DNA of 64,000 nt from an uncultured Lachnospiraceae bacterium (GCA_910588125.1 CAJUPI010000008.1:16786-80785), one strand, 5' to 3'. Counted from the stretch's first letter, positions 8,147-17,009 are shown. A program made the numbers and translations. Notes: generated from the letters alone by a model not told the origin.

Positions 8147-9431
8147 CCATCTCCATCATCTGCTGCAGCAATTCCATACAGACCGCTCTTTCTGCCAAAT
8201 CCGTACAGCAATCCAGACTGTTACGGATATAATTTTGCAGTTCATCCGGTGATTGGAAACGAACCGGCAGATAGGAAAGCGTTGTTGCCATGATCGCCCG
8301 GATTACCGGCTTCTGGCTGGAAGAAAACACAGTCTCCAGCTCGGCAAAAAACGTTGTGGTTACTTCTTCCAAATCTTCCCGGGTGACATGCCCCTGCCTT
8401 TTATTCTCTTCCAGATCGGCAAAGGTACTTGTAGACATCAGCATATCCACCCGGAAAGCCAAGGGATCCGTCTCTTCTTCCTGACGAAAAGACAGTTGCT
8501 GGTACTTTTCAAAATACTCTTCCTGAACTCCCTCCAGCTCTGGCAAATGTGCAAAAAGTTGCTGAGAAATCTCCCGGCTTCCGTTTTCATACTGTCTCCA
8601 AAGCCCTTTCAAAATAGCAAAGGCAGACGCTTCCTTTGCCGCATCTCTCATAGCCTCCGGGCCAGTCAGACACAAAAGATACAGATCATTTACCATTTCT
8701 TCCAGATTGTTGCAGTATTCTGTCAGATTTAACAGCAGCTCTCCCGCCTCTTTTACCTGAGCGTTTGTTTTCTCGTAGTCCTCTTTTGTCAAATCCCTGA
8801 AAGAAAGCTTTTTCAGGCAGGCGAGAATTTCCTCAAGCCTTCCATAACCGCTGCCGCATCGCTGGGAAAGCTCTATCAGGCTGCCGCATCTTAAAAGATA
8901 CATCACTTCTTCCAGCCCCGCATAGTCCGAGCCAATGTAGGACGTCAAGGCATCATGAACCATACTGAAATATTTTTGTCTGGTAAAGCGGATAGGTAAC
9001 TGCCGGAGAAGCTCATGGATCCGCTGATTCTGAACCGTGGTATCTTCTGTCGAAGCCAGATAATGCATCACGTTTCCCACCAAAGTTTCTATTTCTATCT
9101 CCGGCTCCGATGAGCCGTTTACAAAACGCCTTTCTATCCGGTTCAATGCATATTCATAGATTTGGACAGCATCGGAATAGGCCACCACGGTCTCCATCTC
9201 CTGCCGGATTTCCCGGCGAAAATCGTCTATGTTTTCCAAAACCCTGGGATATTCCCCGTCCAGATACCATCCCAGCAATTCCATATAGCGCCGGTCGAAC
9301 TCTTCCTGCCTGCCTGTCCCCTGCTCATACTCCAATGGCAGCTCACCAAAATACAAATACATATTCAGCGCCAGCCGGGCCATGGCATAGCCATAAACTA
9401 CGGAGGCTTTCTTTTTCCAGTTGCGTACCAT
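8127..9431 (-). CDS. Conserved helical protein of unknown function (434 aa)
   Basis: Unrecognised family. The sequence is mostly alpha-helical and acidic with no signal peptide or membrane segment: MVRNWKKKASVVYGYAMARL, then ELLGWYLDGEYPRVLENID and many Leu/Glu-rich helices up to ELLQQMMEMDGYELV. A TPR-like or helical-bundle scaffold is possible, but no repeat register could be fixed by eye. GGGAGG lies 8 bases before the start. It begins 12 bases after cinA and overlaps the 129-aa gene, so it belongs to the yicC operon. The two unknown genes appear to form a pair whose products may act together. Confidence 0.8.
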   Translation of the reverse strand: MVRNWKKKASVVYGYAMARLALNMYLYFGELPLEYEQGTGRQEEFDRRYMELLGWYLDGEYPRVLENIDDFRREIRQEMETVVAYSDAVQIYEYALNRIERRFVNGSSEPEIEIETLVGNVMHYLASTEDTTVQNQRIHELLRQLPIRFTRQKYFSMVHDALTSYIGSDYAGLEEVMYLLRCGSLIELSQRCGSGYGRLEEILACLKKLSFRDLTKEDYEKTNAQVKEAGELLLNLTEYCNNLEEMVNDLYLLCLTGPEAMRDAAKEASAFAILKGLWRQYENGSREISQQLFAHLPELEGVQEEYFEKYQQLSFRQEEETDPLAFRVDMLMSTSTFADLEENKRQGHVTREDLEEVTTTFFAELETVFSSSQKPVIRAIMATTLSYLPVRFQSPDELQNYIRNSLDCCTDLAERAVCMELLQQMMEMDGYELV

Positions 9432-9443
9432 TTGTCTTCCTCC

Positions 9444-10691
9444 CTATCGATAATTTTCCAAAATCGATCGGCGCAGCAAATCCAGCGCCCGCACCACTGC
9501 CATTTCCCGCACTTTTTCCCGGTTTCCCTTAAACTGGTACTTCTTTACATTAACTTTATCCTTCACATACGTGGCAATATAGACCAGGCCAACTGGTTTC
9601 TCCTCAGTGCCGCCCTCCGGACCCGCAATTCCAGTCACTGCCACACAAGCATCACAATCGGCGGCGAATGCCCCGCCGATAGCCATCTCCCGTGCCGTCT
9701 CCGGACTGACCGCCCCATATTTTTTCAGCGTACTTTTGCTGACATCGAGATACTTCCTCTTTGCCTTATTCGCATAGGTAATAAATCCTTCCCGAAACAC
9801 CTCCGAGGCTCCCGGCACGTTGACCAATCGTCCTGCCAACAGACCACCGGTACAGGATTCCGCCGTGGTCACGGTCAATTCATACTTTTGAAGCAATTTT
9901 ACCACAGCCATTTCCAGGGTTTCTTCCTCCCGGACAGCATATATGTTATCACCAAAACGGCCTTTTATCTCTTTTACCACTGGTTTCACCAGCCGCTTGG
10001 CCTCCTCCTCGCTTTTTGCACGGGCTGTCACCCGCAAATGCACCTCTCCGGTCTTGGCATAGGTGGCAATGGTGGGATTTGTCTGCCTGTCGATCAAATC
10101 CAGAAGCTCTGCTTCTACCTGGCTCTCTCCCACACCACAGATCTTTATCATCTGGGAACGCAAAACCTCCGGCTGCTTCTTTTTCAGATAAGGAAACACC
10201 TGTTCCTGAAACAGTGGTATCAATTCCGCTGGCGGGCCTGGCAACAAAACCACCATCTTTCCGTTCTTTTCCAAAATCAGCCCCGGCGCCGTACCGTTAT
10301 GATTATCCAACACGATCGCGCCCTCCGGAACCTGAGCCTGCTTCCAGTTATTGTCCGGGATCTTCTTGAAGATACCATTTTTCAGATAATTTTCAATACG
10401 CTTGCGGGTATGGGGATCTTCCCTCAGCGGCATCTCCATCACTTCGGCACACGCCTCTTTTGTCAGATCATCCTCCGTAGGCCCCAGCCCGCCGGTCAGA
10501 ATCACTACGTCAGAACGTCCCAGCGCCGTGCGTATTACTTCAATCAGCCTTTCACGGTTATCGCCCACCACTACCTGATGAAACATAGACAATCCCAGAC
10601 GCGCGCACTGTTCCGCCAGATATTGTGTATTGGTATTGACAATATTACCCAATAAAAGCTCTGTTCCCACAGAAACCAGCTCTACTATCAT
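9444..10691 (-). CDS. cinA: CinA: competence/damage-inducible protein, NMN amidase
   Basis: A full-length 415-residue CinA. The N-terminal molybdopterin-binding-like domain shows MIVELVSVGTELLLGN and TGGLGPTEDDLTKE; the C-terminal domain shows TTAESCTGGLLAGRL and VTGIAGPEGGTEEKPVG, which is the nicotinamide-mononucleotide amidase (PncC) module. In other bacteria CinA recycles NMN to nicotinate mononucleotide and hydrolyses ADP-ribose; in naturally competent species it is co-induced with recA. Here the neighbouring gene is pgsA, 2 bases upstream, as in many Firmicutes (rimO-pgsA-cinA), but recA does not follow; two unknown genes do. Confidence 0.96.
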   Translation of the reverse strand: MIVELVSVGTELLLGNIVNTNTQYLAEQCARLGLSMFHQVVVGDNRERLIEVIRTALGRSDVVILTGGLGPTEDDLTKEACAEVMEMPLREDPHTRKRIENYLKNGIFKKIPDNNWKQAQVPEGAIVLDNHNGTAPGLILEKNGKMVVLLPGPPAELIPLFQEQVFPYLKKKQPEVLRSQMIKICGVGESQVEAELLDLIDRQTNPTIATYAKTGEVHLRVTARAKSEEEAKRLVKPVVKEIKGRFGDNIYAVREEETLEMAVVKLLQKYELTVTTAESCTGGLLAGRLVNVPGASEVFREGFITYANKAKRKYLDVSKSTLKKYGAVSPETAREMAIGGAFAADCDACVAVTGIAGPEGGTEEKPVGLVYIATYVKDKVNVKKYQFKGNREKVREMAVVRALDLLRRSILENYR

Positions 10692-10693
10692 CC

Positions 10694-11236
10694 CTACATC
10701 CTTCCTTCCGTAAGCACCTTATGGTTTTTCATAATGTAATCCGCCAGTGATACAATGGTCAGAATCAACGCAATCCAGGTACAGGCTTCTGTCAAAAGCC
10801 AAAGCACAGGCAGATTCACAATCATCAAAATCACGGCTATCATCTGAAATGTCGTCTTAAATTTTCCCCAATAACTGGCAGCGATGACAATCCCCTGTTC
10901 CGCTGCTACCAGCCGGAAACCGCTGATAATAAACTCCCGGCTGACAATAAGGATCACCATCCAGGCAGGCAGCTGCCCCAGCTCCACCAGACAGATGAGC
11001 GCAGAGCACACCAAAAGCTTATCCGCCAACGGATCCATAAACTTTCCGAAATTCGTCACCAGATTATATTTTCTGGCTATTTTTCCATCCAGCATATCCG
11101 TCAGGCTGGCCACAATAAAAATCGCCGCCGCCAGATATCGCAACAGGCTCACCGTACCGCCAAACATCATCAATGACAATACAAAAAAAGGGATTAAAAC
11201 CACCCGTAATACTGTAAGCTTATTTGGCAAATTCAT
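10694..11236 (-). CDS. pgsA: CDP-diacylglycerol--glycerol-3-phosphate 3-phosphatidyltransferase
   Basis: A 180-residue integral membrane enzyme making phosphatidylglycerol phosphate, the committed step for PG and cardiolipin. It starts MNLPNKLTVLRVVLIPFFV and carries the CDP-alcohol phosphotransferase signature D-x2-DG-x2-AR-x8-G-x3-D-x3-D within TDMLDGKIARK and GKFMDPLADK. Hydrophobic segments before and after the motif fit the expected six helices. The start lies inside the last codons of rimO (17-base overlap), so translation is coupled. Length is standard. Confidence 0.95.
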   Translation of the reverse strand: MNLPNKLTVLRVVLIPFFVLSLMMFGGTVSLLRYLAAAIFIVASLTDMLDGKIARKYNLVTNFGKFMDPLADKLLVCSALICLVELGQLPAWMVILIVSREFIISGFRLVAAEQGIVIAASYWGKFKTTFQMIAVILMIVNLPVLWLLTEACTWIALILTIVSLADYIMKNHKVLTEGRM

Positions 11237-12581
11237 CGTATACCTCCCCTATCAAATCGTATTCCGCTGCACCAGTCACCCGGACCCGCACAAAATCACC
11301 GGACATGAAAAGCTCTCCACTGTTGACAAACAAATATCCGTCTACGCCTGGCGCATCCATGTAAGTTCTGGCCACATAAGCCGGTTCGTCCGCCACCTTG
11401 CCCTCAATCATAACATCTAATATCCGTCCCACCATAGCCTCTGACTTTTCAAAGGCAATCTCCTGCTGTAACTCCATCACCTCTTCGCGTCTCTCAGCCT
11501 TGAGCTCTTCCGGAATCTGATCGGCAAAACCAGCCGCCGGCGTATCCTCCTCCGCCGAATAAGCAAACACTCCCAACCTTTCAAATTCCATCTCATCGAC
11601 AAACGCCAACAGCTCTTCGTGATCTTCTGACGTCTCTCCCGGAAAGCCGGAGATCAGCGTCGTCCGCAAGGCAATATCCGGAATTTCCCTCCTCAGCTTC
11701 TCCACAATCTGACGGATTTTTGCCTGATCGGTCCGCCGCCCCATCCGGCGTAAAATATCATCACTGGCATGTTGAATCGGAATATCCAGGTAGTGACATA
11801 TTTTTTCTTCTTTTTTGATTGTCTCTATCAATTCATCCGTAATCTCTTCCGGATAGCAATACTGAATCCGGATCCAATAAATGCCGGAAATCTTGGCCAA
11901 CCGGTGAAGAAGCTCTGGCAATGCCTTTTTCCCATATAAATCTAATCCGTACCGCGTTGTCTCCTGCGCTACCAAAATCAGCTCTTTTACCCCGTTCTTT
12001 GCCAGCTGCTCTGCTTCTGCCACTAAGTGTTCCATAGGGACGCTCCGGTAACTGCCCCGCAGACTAGGAATAATACAATAGGTGCAATGTTTATCGCAGC
12101 CCTCCGCAATCTTTAAAAATGCATAATGTCCGCCCGTTGTAAGGATCCTTCCTGCTTCCGGCTCCGGCAAACGGTCCAGCTTCTCCATACAAACGGGTTT
12201 CTCCCAAGTCTCTAGGTGCTCTCTCTGGCGCTTGTCGGCCTGTTTAAGCACCTCACGGATCCTGTCATACGATGCCGTGCCAAGAAGCCCGTCCACTTCC
12301 GGTATCTCTTTTAGTATTTCCTGCCGGTAGCGCTGTGCCAGGCATCCGGCCACTAACAAGATCCGGCATTTGCCATCTTCCTTGAGCTGGGCCATCTCCA
12401 GGATCGTATGAATGCTTTCTTCCTTGGCATCACCGATAAAACAGCAGGTGTTGACGATCACCGCTTCCGCCTCCTGCTCATCATCGGTAAAAGTATGTCC
12501 GTCCTGGCTCAACATCCCTAACATATTCTCGGTATCCACCAGATTCTTATCACATCCAAGTGATATCATCAATATCTTCAT
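11220..12581 (-). CDS. rimO: Ribosomal protein S12 methylthiotransferase RimO
   Basis: A 453-residue radical-SAM enzyme that methylthiolates an Asp residue of ribosomal protein S12. The N-terminal UPF0004 domain shows MKILMISLGCDKNLVDTENM and VNTCCFIGDAKEE; the radical-SAM CxxxCxxC is in EGCDKHCTYCIIPSLRGSY; a TRAM-like domain closes the protein. SLGCDKN and the RGSYRS continuation favour RimO over MiaB. The ATG at 12581 was chosen over one 14 codons upstream because AAGGAG lies 6 bases before it and the family starts at this methionine. The space before it (12582-12684) contains a hairpin that may reduce read-through from rpoZ. Confidence 0.96.
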   Translation of the reverse strand: MKILMISLGCDKNLVDTENMLGMLSQDGHTFTDDEQEAEAVIVNTCCFIGDAKEESIHTILEMAQLKEDGKCRILLVAGCLAQRYRQEILKEIPEVDGLLGTASYDRIREVLKQADKRQREHLETWEKPVCMEKLDRLPEPEAGRILTTGGHYAFLKIAEGCDKHCTYCIIPSLRGSYRSVPMEHLVAEAEQLAKNGVKELILVAQETTRYGLDLYGKKALPELLHRLAKISGIYWIRIQYCYPEEITDELIETIKKEEKICHYLDIPIQHASDDILRRMGRRTDQAKIRQIVEKLRREIPDIALRTTLISGFPGETSEDHEELLAFVDEMEFERLGVFAYSAEEDTPAAGFADQIPEELKAERREEVMELQQEIAFEKSEAMVGRILDVMIEGKVADEPAYVARTYMDAPGVDGYLFVNSGELFMSGDFVRVRVTGAAEYDLIGEVYDEFAK

Positions 12582-12636
12582 AATCGGCTCCTTATAAAAG
12601 CCCGCAAGCCAAGCCTGGCTCATCGCTCGCGGAAAT

Positions 12637-12674
12637 GAAGAAAAGCCATCTCTGTCACATTTCTCTGAGACGGC
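12637..12674 (-). terminator. Hairpin between rpoZ and rimO (possible attenuator)
   Basis: On the minus strand GCCGTCTC pairs with GAGATGGC around a 14-base loop, followed by TTTTCTTC. It lies 10 bases after the rpoZ stop. The short T-rich tail suggests partial termination or mRNA processing, not a full stop, because the downstream genes have no visible promoter. Confidence 0.45.
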
Positions 12675-12684
12675 CTCCCTCCGG

Positions 12685-12963
12685 TTATTCTTCTTTTTTC
12701 TCGTCGCTTGCTGCCGGTGATTCTTCTTCCTCTTCCAAATCCCCGATTATCTTCACTCTGCCGTCATAAATCTCCTGAATCGCTTCCGACAACGGCTTCT
12801 TTCCTGCATCGCCCGACAGCGGATCCGCCTCCTCTATCAATTGGCGGGCCCGCTTGGCAGAAGCTAGAACAATCGAATAACGGCTCTGTACTACCGGCTG
12901 CTCCCCCGGCTCTACCCCGCTGTTTACTACATTAATCAAATCTGCATAGGATGGATGTAACAT
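12685..12963 (-). CDS. rpoZ: DNA-directed RNA polymerase omega subunit
   Basis: A 92-residue omega-type protein that assists assembly of RNA polymerase. Recognisable parts are MLHPSYADLINVVNSG at the start, SRYSIVLASAKRARQLIEEA (the conserved omega core) and KPLSEAIQEIYDGRVKI, followed by an acidic tail. The start at 12963 has GGAG 5 bases upstream and agrees with the family; an in-frame ATG at 13014 would extend it artificially. It follows yicC directly. In most Firmicutes the guanylate kinase gene gmk (and often remA) lies between yicC and rpoZ; neither is present here. Confidence 0.9.
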   Translation of the reverse strand: MLHPSYADLINVVNSGVEPGEQPVVQSRYSIVLASAKRARQLIEEADPLSGDAGKKPLSEAIQEIYDGRVKIIGDLEEEEESPAASDEKKEE

Positions 12964-13014
12964 AAGATCTCCTTTCCCAATCGGTTCTTTTCCTGTTGCT
13001 CTTTTCGATATCAA

Positions 13015-13893
13015 CTATTCAATATTTTGAATCTGTTCGCGTACCTTCTCAATCTCGGTTTTTAGTGCAATAGCCTTGTCCGTAATCTCCAAATCCCCGG
13101 ATTTGCTCAAAATCGTATTGGCTTCCCGGTTCATCTCCTGAGCGATGAAATCCAGCTTTCGGCCTACACTCCCGCCGGCATTCAGCTCCTTTCTGGTAGC
13201 TTCCATATGGCTCCGGAGACGTACAAGCTCCTCATCCACACAGATCTTATCCGCATAGAGCGTCACCTCCGCCACAATCCGGTTCTCATCGATCAAACTG
13301 TTCTCCAAAAGCTCTTTTACTTTATCCTCCAGCCGGGAACGATATTCCGCCAACACAAGGGGAAACCGCCCTTCGATAAACTCGACAAGGCTTTCCATAT
13401 AATCCAGCTTGCCCAGCAAATCCGCTTTCAGCTGCTCTCCTTCCTGAATCCGGGAATCCACAAACTTCCTGGCCGCCTCTTCCACTGCCTTTGCAAGCAG
13501 CTGCCATATCTGCTCTTCATCCTCCGGCACCTGCTCCATAGACAGCACCTCCGGCATCTGTGCCAGCATCGACACCTTTACATCATTGTCGATTCCAAAC
13601 TGCCGCTGCATCTTCACAAAATAATCCATATACTCGGACGCCAGCGTTCCATTATACTTTAAGCATAGCTTCTCTTCTGTATAATCCTCATAGCTGATAA
13701 AGATATCGACCTTTCCACGCTGGATGTAATTCTTCAAAAGACTGCGGATCCCGGCCTCAAAATAATTAAATTTTTTAGGCATCTTAATGCTTAAGTCCAG
13801 ATAGCGATGATTCACAGCCTTCATTTCTGCCGTTATTTTGTGTTCCGGCGTGACAGCCTCAAAACGGCCAAAACCGGTCATGCTTCTTATCAT
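13015..13893 (-). CDS. YicC family endoribonuclease-like protein
   Basis: A 292-residue YicC protein. Members have been linked to stationary-phase fitness and, in E. coli, to endoribonuclease activity. Typical features are MIRSMTGFGRFE at the start, KMPKKFNYFEAGIRSLLK, and the strongly conserved C-terminal block RKLDFIAQEMNREANTILS. It is the first gene of the long minus-strand operon; AAAGGAG lies about 12 bases before the ATG and a consensus promoter about 46 bases upstream. Length is standard. Confidence 0.94.
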   Translation of the reverse strand: MIRSMTGFGRFEAVTPEHKITAEMKAVNHRYLDLSIKMPKKFNYFEAGIRSLLKNYIQRGKVDIFISYEDYTEEKLCLKYNGTLASEYMDYFVKMQRQFGIDNDVKVSMLAQMPEVLSMEQVPEDEEQIWQLLAKAVEEAARKFVDSRIQEGEQLKADLLGKLDYMESLVEFIEGRFPLVLAEYRSRLEDKVKELLENSLIDENRIVAEVTLYADKICVDEELVRLRSHMEATRKELNAGGSVGRKLDFIAQEMNREANTILSKSGDLEITDKAIALKTEIEKVREQIQNIE

Positions 13894-13938
13894 CTGAATT
13901 GTATACTCCTTTTATTTAAAATAAGTGCTCCGTTTTCC

Positions 13939-13967
13939 ATTATAATTCATCTGGAAAAACAAGTCAA
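13939..13967 (-). promoter_or_regulatory. Promoter of the yicC-rpoZ-rimO-pgsA-cinA-gerW operon
   Basis: Minus strand TTGACT and TATAAT, spacer exactly 17 bases. Only strong promoter seen for the next 7.8 kb of minus-strand genes, which are closely packed or overlapping down to the terminator at 6014-6065. Confidence 0.8.
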
Positions 13968-13969
13968 CT

Positions 13970-13995
13970 AAAACGCCCTAAAAGGGTAGCGTTTT
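13970..13995. promoter_or_regulatory. Dyad between divergent yicC and DUF1576 promoters
   Basis: AAAACGC and GCGTTTT face each other around an inner CCT-AAA-AGG, giving a 26-base palindrome immediately upstream of the yicC -35 and 25 bases before the DUF1576 -35. The position suits an operator for a dimeric regulator of both genes; it could also be a hairpin. Confidence 0.45.
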
Positions 13996-14019
13996 ATAAG
14001 AAAAACATCTTATGTTTTC

Positions 14020-14048
14020 TTGAAATTCCGGTTGGCAGATGATATACT
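14020..14048 (+). promoter_or_regulatory. Sigma-A-type promoter for the DUF1576 gene
   Basis: TTGAAA and TATACT with a 17-base spacer, 34 bases before the ATG at 14083. It confirms that the in-frame ATG at 14020 is not the start. Confidence 0.7.
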
Positions 14049-14082
14049 TTTTACAGTGCAAAAATTGTTGGGGGATTGTATC

Positions 14083-15624
14083 ATGAGGCAGAAGACATAT
14101 GATAACAGCCAAATTATCGACGGAATCGCTCTAGGCTTTTCGCTTTTTTTCCTGATTTCTTCACTGGCTGCGGCGCTTTATACCGGTGAATGGGGCCATG
14201 TTTTTTTGAACTGGTATCAGATTATGATTTCGCCCTGTCCGCTCGTTACCGATTATCTGGAGATTGGCGGCCTGGCCAGTGCCATGCTCAATGCCGGCGC
14301 CTGCGGAATGGCCTGTTTTTTGTTTATGCATTTTTTGGAGGGAGAATCCCGGGCCAATACCATGGCCGGGTATTTTCTGGTGATCGCCCACTGCTTTTAC
14401 GGGCTGAATTTTTTTAACATGTGGCCCTGTTTTCTGGCGCCATTTCTTTATCTGCGCCAAAAAAAACTGGATTTTAAAAGCAATCTCCATGTCTGCATGT
14501 TTGCCACTTCTTTCAGCCCTTTTATCAGTGAACTGCTGTTTCGTTATACCCAACGCGGCAGCTTTATCTTCGGACGGGTACAGCTAAATTCCTCCGGTAT
14601 CGCTCTGACCCTGCTTTTCAGCCTGATGATTGGTTTTGTCATCCCGGCCATCCTGCCAGGCGCCCATGCCTGGCACAAAGGCTATAATCTCTATAATGGC
14701 GGATTGGCTTTTGGGCTGTTTGGCTTTTTTCTGTTCAATTTCCTGTTCCGTACTATGGGGCTCTCCCCTCACCAGCCTATCTCCCATATCAATCCGATTT
14801 ATGAAGCGTTCGGAAGATCCTATCGGTTTTATGCCAACATATTTTTTATTATTTTATTTACTGTCTGCATCTGGATTGGCTATTTTCTCAATGGCAAATC
14901 TTTTCACGGCTATTCTCAATTAATGCGGGATACCGGACATGCCAGTGACTTTTCCGAAAAATACGGAATGCCTGTCTGCCTGATAAACATTGGCTGTGAA
15001 GGCTTTTTGTTTCTTTTGTATATTAATCTGGCCATCCTGTTTACCAAAGGTGTCGGCTTCACCGGGCCTACGATTGGCGTGGTACTGGCCTCCCTGACCT
15101 TTACTGCCATGGGACAACATCCGAAAAATGTCTGGCCTATCCTGATTGGCTATCAGGCCTTGTATTTTCTCACAATGTATCTCTGCTTCATCGACGGAAG
15201 ACAGCTCTCCTGGTCTTTGTCCACCCAGGCTTATATTAACGGCGTCGCATTTGCCACCGGGCTCTGCCCTATTGTCGGCCGTTATGGGATTCGAGCCGGT
15301 ATCCTGGCGGGATTTATGTGCGCTTCTATGTGTACAGCCACCAGCGCCCTCCATGGTGGCTTTGTTCTCTACAACGGCGGACTGACCACCGGCATCACCG
15401 CTTTGATTTTGCTGCCGATTTTAGAACACTATCTGCCCCAGGCCCGTGAAGAGATCAAGTCGCAGGCGGCAAATCTTCAGGCCATGATCGCCCTTGTAGA
15501 TGACCTTACCCAGGAAGTCCGCCACGCTCACAATGAGATCAATTTCGGAGAATTTGAGCCGCCGGCTCCTGCTTTTCCCCCAAAAGAAAATCCCTCCCAT
15601 AACAATGAGGACTATACCGGTTGA
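14083..15624 (+). CDS. DUF1576 family polytopic membrane protein
   Basis: A 513-residue protein with at least ten hydrophobic segments, matching the DUF1576 family found in anaerobic Firmicutes. The two halves look related: HKGYNLYNGGLAFGLFGF near residue 200 and HGGFVLYNGGLTTGITAL near residue 425 share the YNGGL motif and position, suggesting an internal duplication typical of transporters. A short soluble tail of about 50 residues (EEIKSQAANLQAMIALV onward) ends the protein. GGGGGA lies 8 bases before the start. It is a single gene with its own promoter; its end overlaps the convergent methyltransferase by 13 bases. Function and substrate unknown. Confidence 0.85.
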   Translation: MRQKTYDNSQIIDGIALGFSLFFLISSLAAALYTGEWGHVFLNWYQIMISPCPLVTDYLEIGGLASAMLNAGACGMACFLFMHFLEGESRANTMAGYFLVIAHCFYGLNFFNMWPCFLAPFLYLRQKKLDFKSNLHVCMFATSFSPFISELLFRYTQRGSFIFGRVQLNSSGIALTLLFSLMIGFVIPAILPGAHAWHKGYNLYNGGLAFGLFGFFLFNFLFRTMGLSPHQPISHINPIYEAFGRSYRFYANIFFIILFTVCIWIGYFLNGKSFHGYSQLMRDTGHASDFSEKYGMPVCLINIGCEGFLFLLYINLAILFTKGVGFTGPTIGVVLASLTFTAMGQHPKNVWPILIGYQALYFLTMYLCFIDGRQLSWSLSTQAYINGVAFATGLCPIVGRYGIRAGILAGFMCASMCTATSALHGGFVLYNGGLTTGITALILLPILEHYLPQAREEIKSQAANLQAMIALVDDLTQEVRHAHNEINFGEFEPPAPAFPPKENPSHNNEDYTG

Positions 15625-17009
15625 AGCCCCTGCGTCCGGAGTCCTTTCGGATAATGATTTTTTATAACTCCTCCAGTGGCTTTTCCCCAGCCCAGCGGGT
15701 ACTCATCAATGCAGATAAGGATCCATCCTTTTTGTCCGGCTTTTGCCGGCAGCGTCTTCCCCGCCAGATATTCCTCTGCTTCTTTACCGTCGATTTCCAG
15801 ACAACGCTTTCTTTTTACCAGGCGGGCATCCAATGCCAATGCCAGCGCATGCGCAGGTTCAAAACGGTTCTTTTTCAAGGTTCCCAAATGAAGTCCCGGC
15901 CGCAGCACGCGCAGGCCGGCCAGCGCTGGCATGGCTTCGGGGAGCAGATATATCTGATCCCCGAACAGGCTCAGTCTGTCCTCCCACCCTTCTGGCAAAA
16001 CCGGCTCCGGCAAATCAAAAGTATCCTGCAAAAATTCTTGTAAAAGCAGCAGGCCGGCCTTATCCTTCCAACCCTTCCTTTTCTCCCTCTTCCGGTTCGC
16101 TGTTTTTTTGCCTTCGTTTTTTTTGTCTGCTGTTTTTTCCAGTAACGCTAAAAAATGGCCCTCTCCTTCTACCCGGTGAGGCCAGATCCGAAACATGGCA
16201 GCCGTTCCAGGCAACTGCACTACTAAAAACTCTGGATGCCGTTCCAAAAACCGGGCAATCTGCTCTTCGTCCTCTTCTCTGGAAAAGGTACAGGTAGAAT
16301 ACACCATCCGCCCTCCCGGCCGCAAAAGCCTGGCTCCATTATCCAGAATCTCCCTCTGTCTTTTGGCACACAGCCGTACATTATCTTCGCTCCACTCCAT
16401 CCTTGCCTGCTCGTCCTTACGGAACATTCCCTCTCCGGAACATGGGGCATCGATCACAATCCGGTCAAAAAACTCCGGTAGGCATTCTGCCAGATGGCCG
16501 GAATCTTCGTTCGTTACCACCCCGTTATAGATTCCCATCCGCTCCACATTCCGGGACAGAATCTTCGCCCTTGCCGGGTGGATCTCATTGCTGAATAACA
16601 AGCCTTTTCCCCGCAGGCGATCGGCGATATGTGTTGTCTTTCCCCCTGGTGCCGCGCACAAATCCAGAATCCGCTCTCCTGGCTGCGGCGCCAAAAGCTC
16701 CACCACTGCCATGGCACTTGGCTCTTGAATATAATACACCCCGGCTTCATGCAGCGGATGCCGGCCCGGCCTGGTGTCCGGCCGGTAGTAAAAGCCTTCC
16801 CGACACCAGGGAACGGGCCGTAAGCCGAACCGCTCCTTATTCTGTCCATATAGCTGTGCTATCTCCCCTTTGCGGGTATTCAGACGCAGTCCATGCACCC
16901 TGTCTGCCTGATAGCTGTGCAGAAATGCCTCATATTCTTCTCCCAGAAGCATCTCCATCTTTCTCAAAAAGGCTTCCGGCAATGCAGCAGAAGTATGCCC
17001 CTCTCTCAT
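15612..17009 (-). CDS. RsmF/NOP2-type rRNA m5C methyltransferase
   Basis: A 465-residue SAM-dependent RNA cytosine-C5 methyltransferase. The SAM site is seen in LDLCAAPGGKTTHIADRL, the two catalytic cysteines in DAPCSGEGMFRKD and YSTCTFSREEDEEQ. The N-terminal RGLRLNTRKGE-like segment (here VHGLRLNTRKGEIAQ) and a C-terminal extension of about 180 residues with PUA-like character (HALALALDARLVKRK, EEYLAGKTL, GWILICIDEYPLGWGK) match the RsmF group, not RsmB, which lacks this tail and has an NusB domain. Stops 13 bases inside the convergent DUF1576 gene with no terminator visible between them. The HerA-like gene lies 12 bases upstream. Confidence 0.93.
   Translation of the reverse strand: MREGHTSAALPEAFLRKMEMLLGEEYEAFLHSYQADRVHGLRLNTRKGEIAQLYGQNKERFGLRPVPWCREGFYYRPDTRPGRHPLHEAGVYYIQEPSAMAVVELLAPQPGERILDLCAAPGGKTTHIADRLRGKGLLFSNEIHPARAKILSRNVERMGIYNGVVTNEDSGHLAECLPEFFDRIVIDAPCSGEGMFRKDEQARMEWSEDNVRLCAKRQREILDNGARLLRPGGRMVYSTCTFSREEDEEQIARFLERHPEFLVVQLPGTAAMFRIWPHRVEGEGHFLALLEKTADKKNEGKKTANRKREKRKGWKDKAGLLLLQEFLQDTFDLPEPVLPEGWEDRLSLFGDQIYLLPEAMPALAGLRVLRPGLHLGTLKKNRFEPAHALALALDARLVKRKRCLEIDGKEAEEYLAGKTLPAKAGQKGWILICIDEYPLGWGKATGGVIKNHYPKGLRTQGLQPV

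Noticed and set aside
9162..10655. Long open frame of 497 codons on the plus strand
   Set aside because: It lies antisense to cinA and the 434-aa gene, has no family motif or ribosome site, and reflects codon bias of the real genes.
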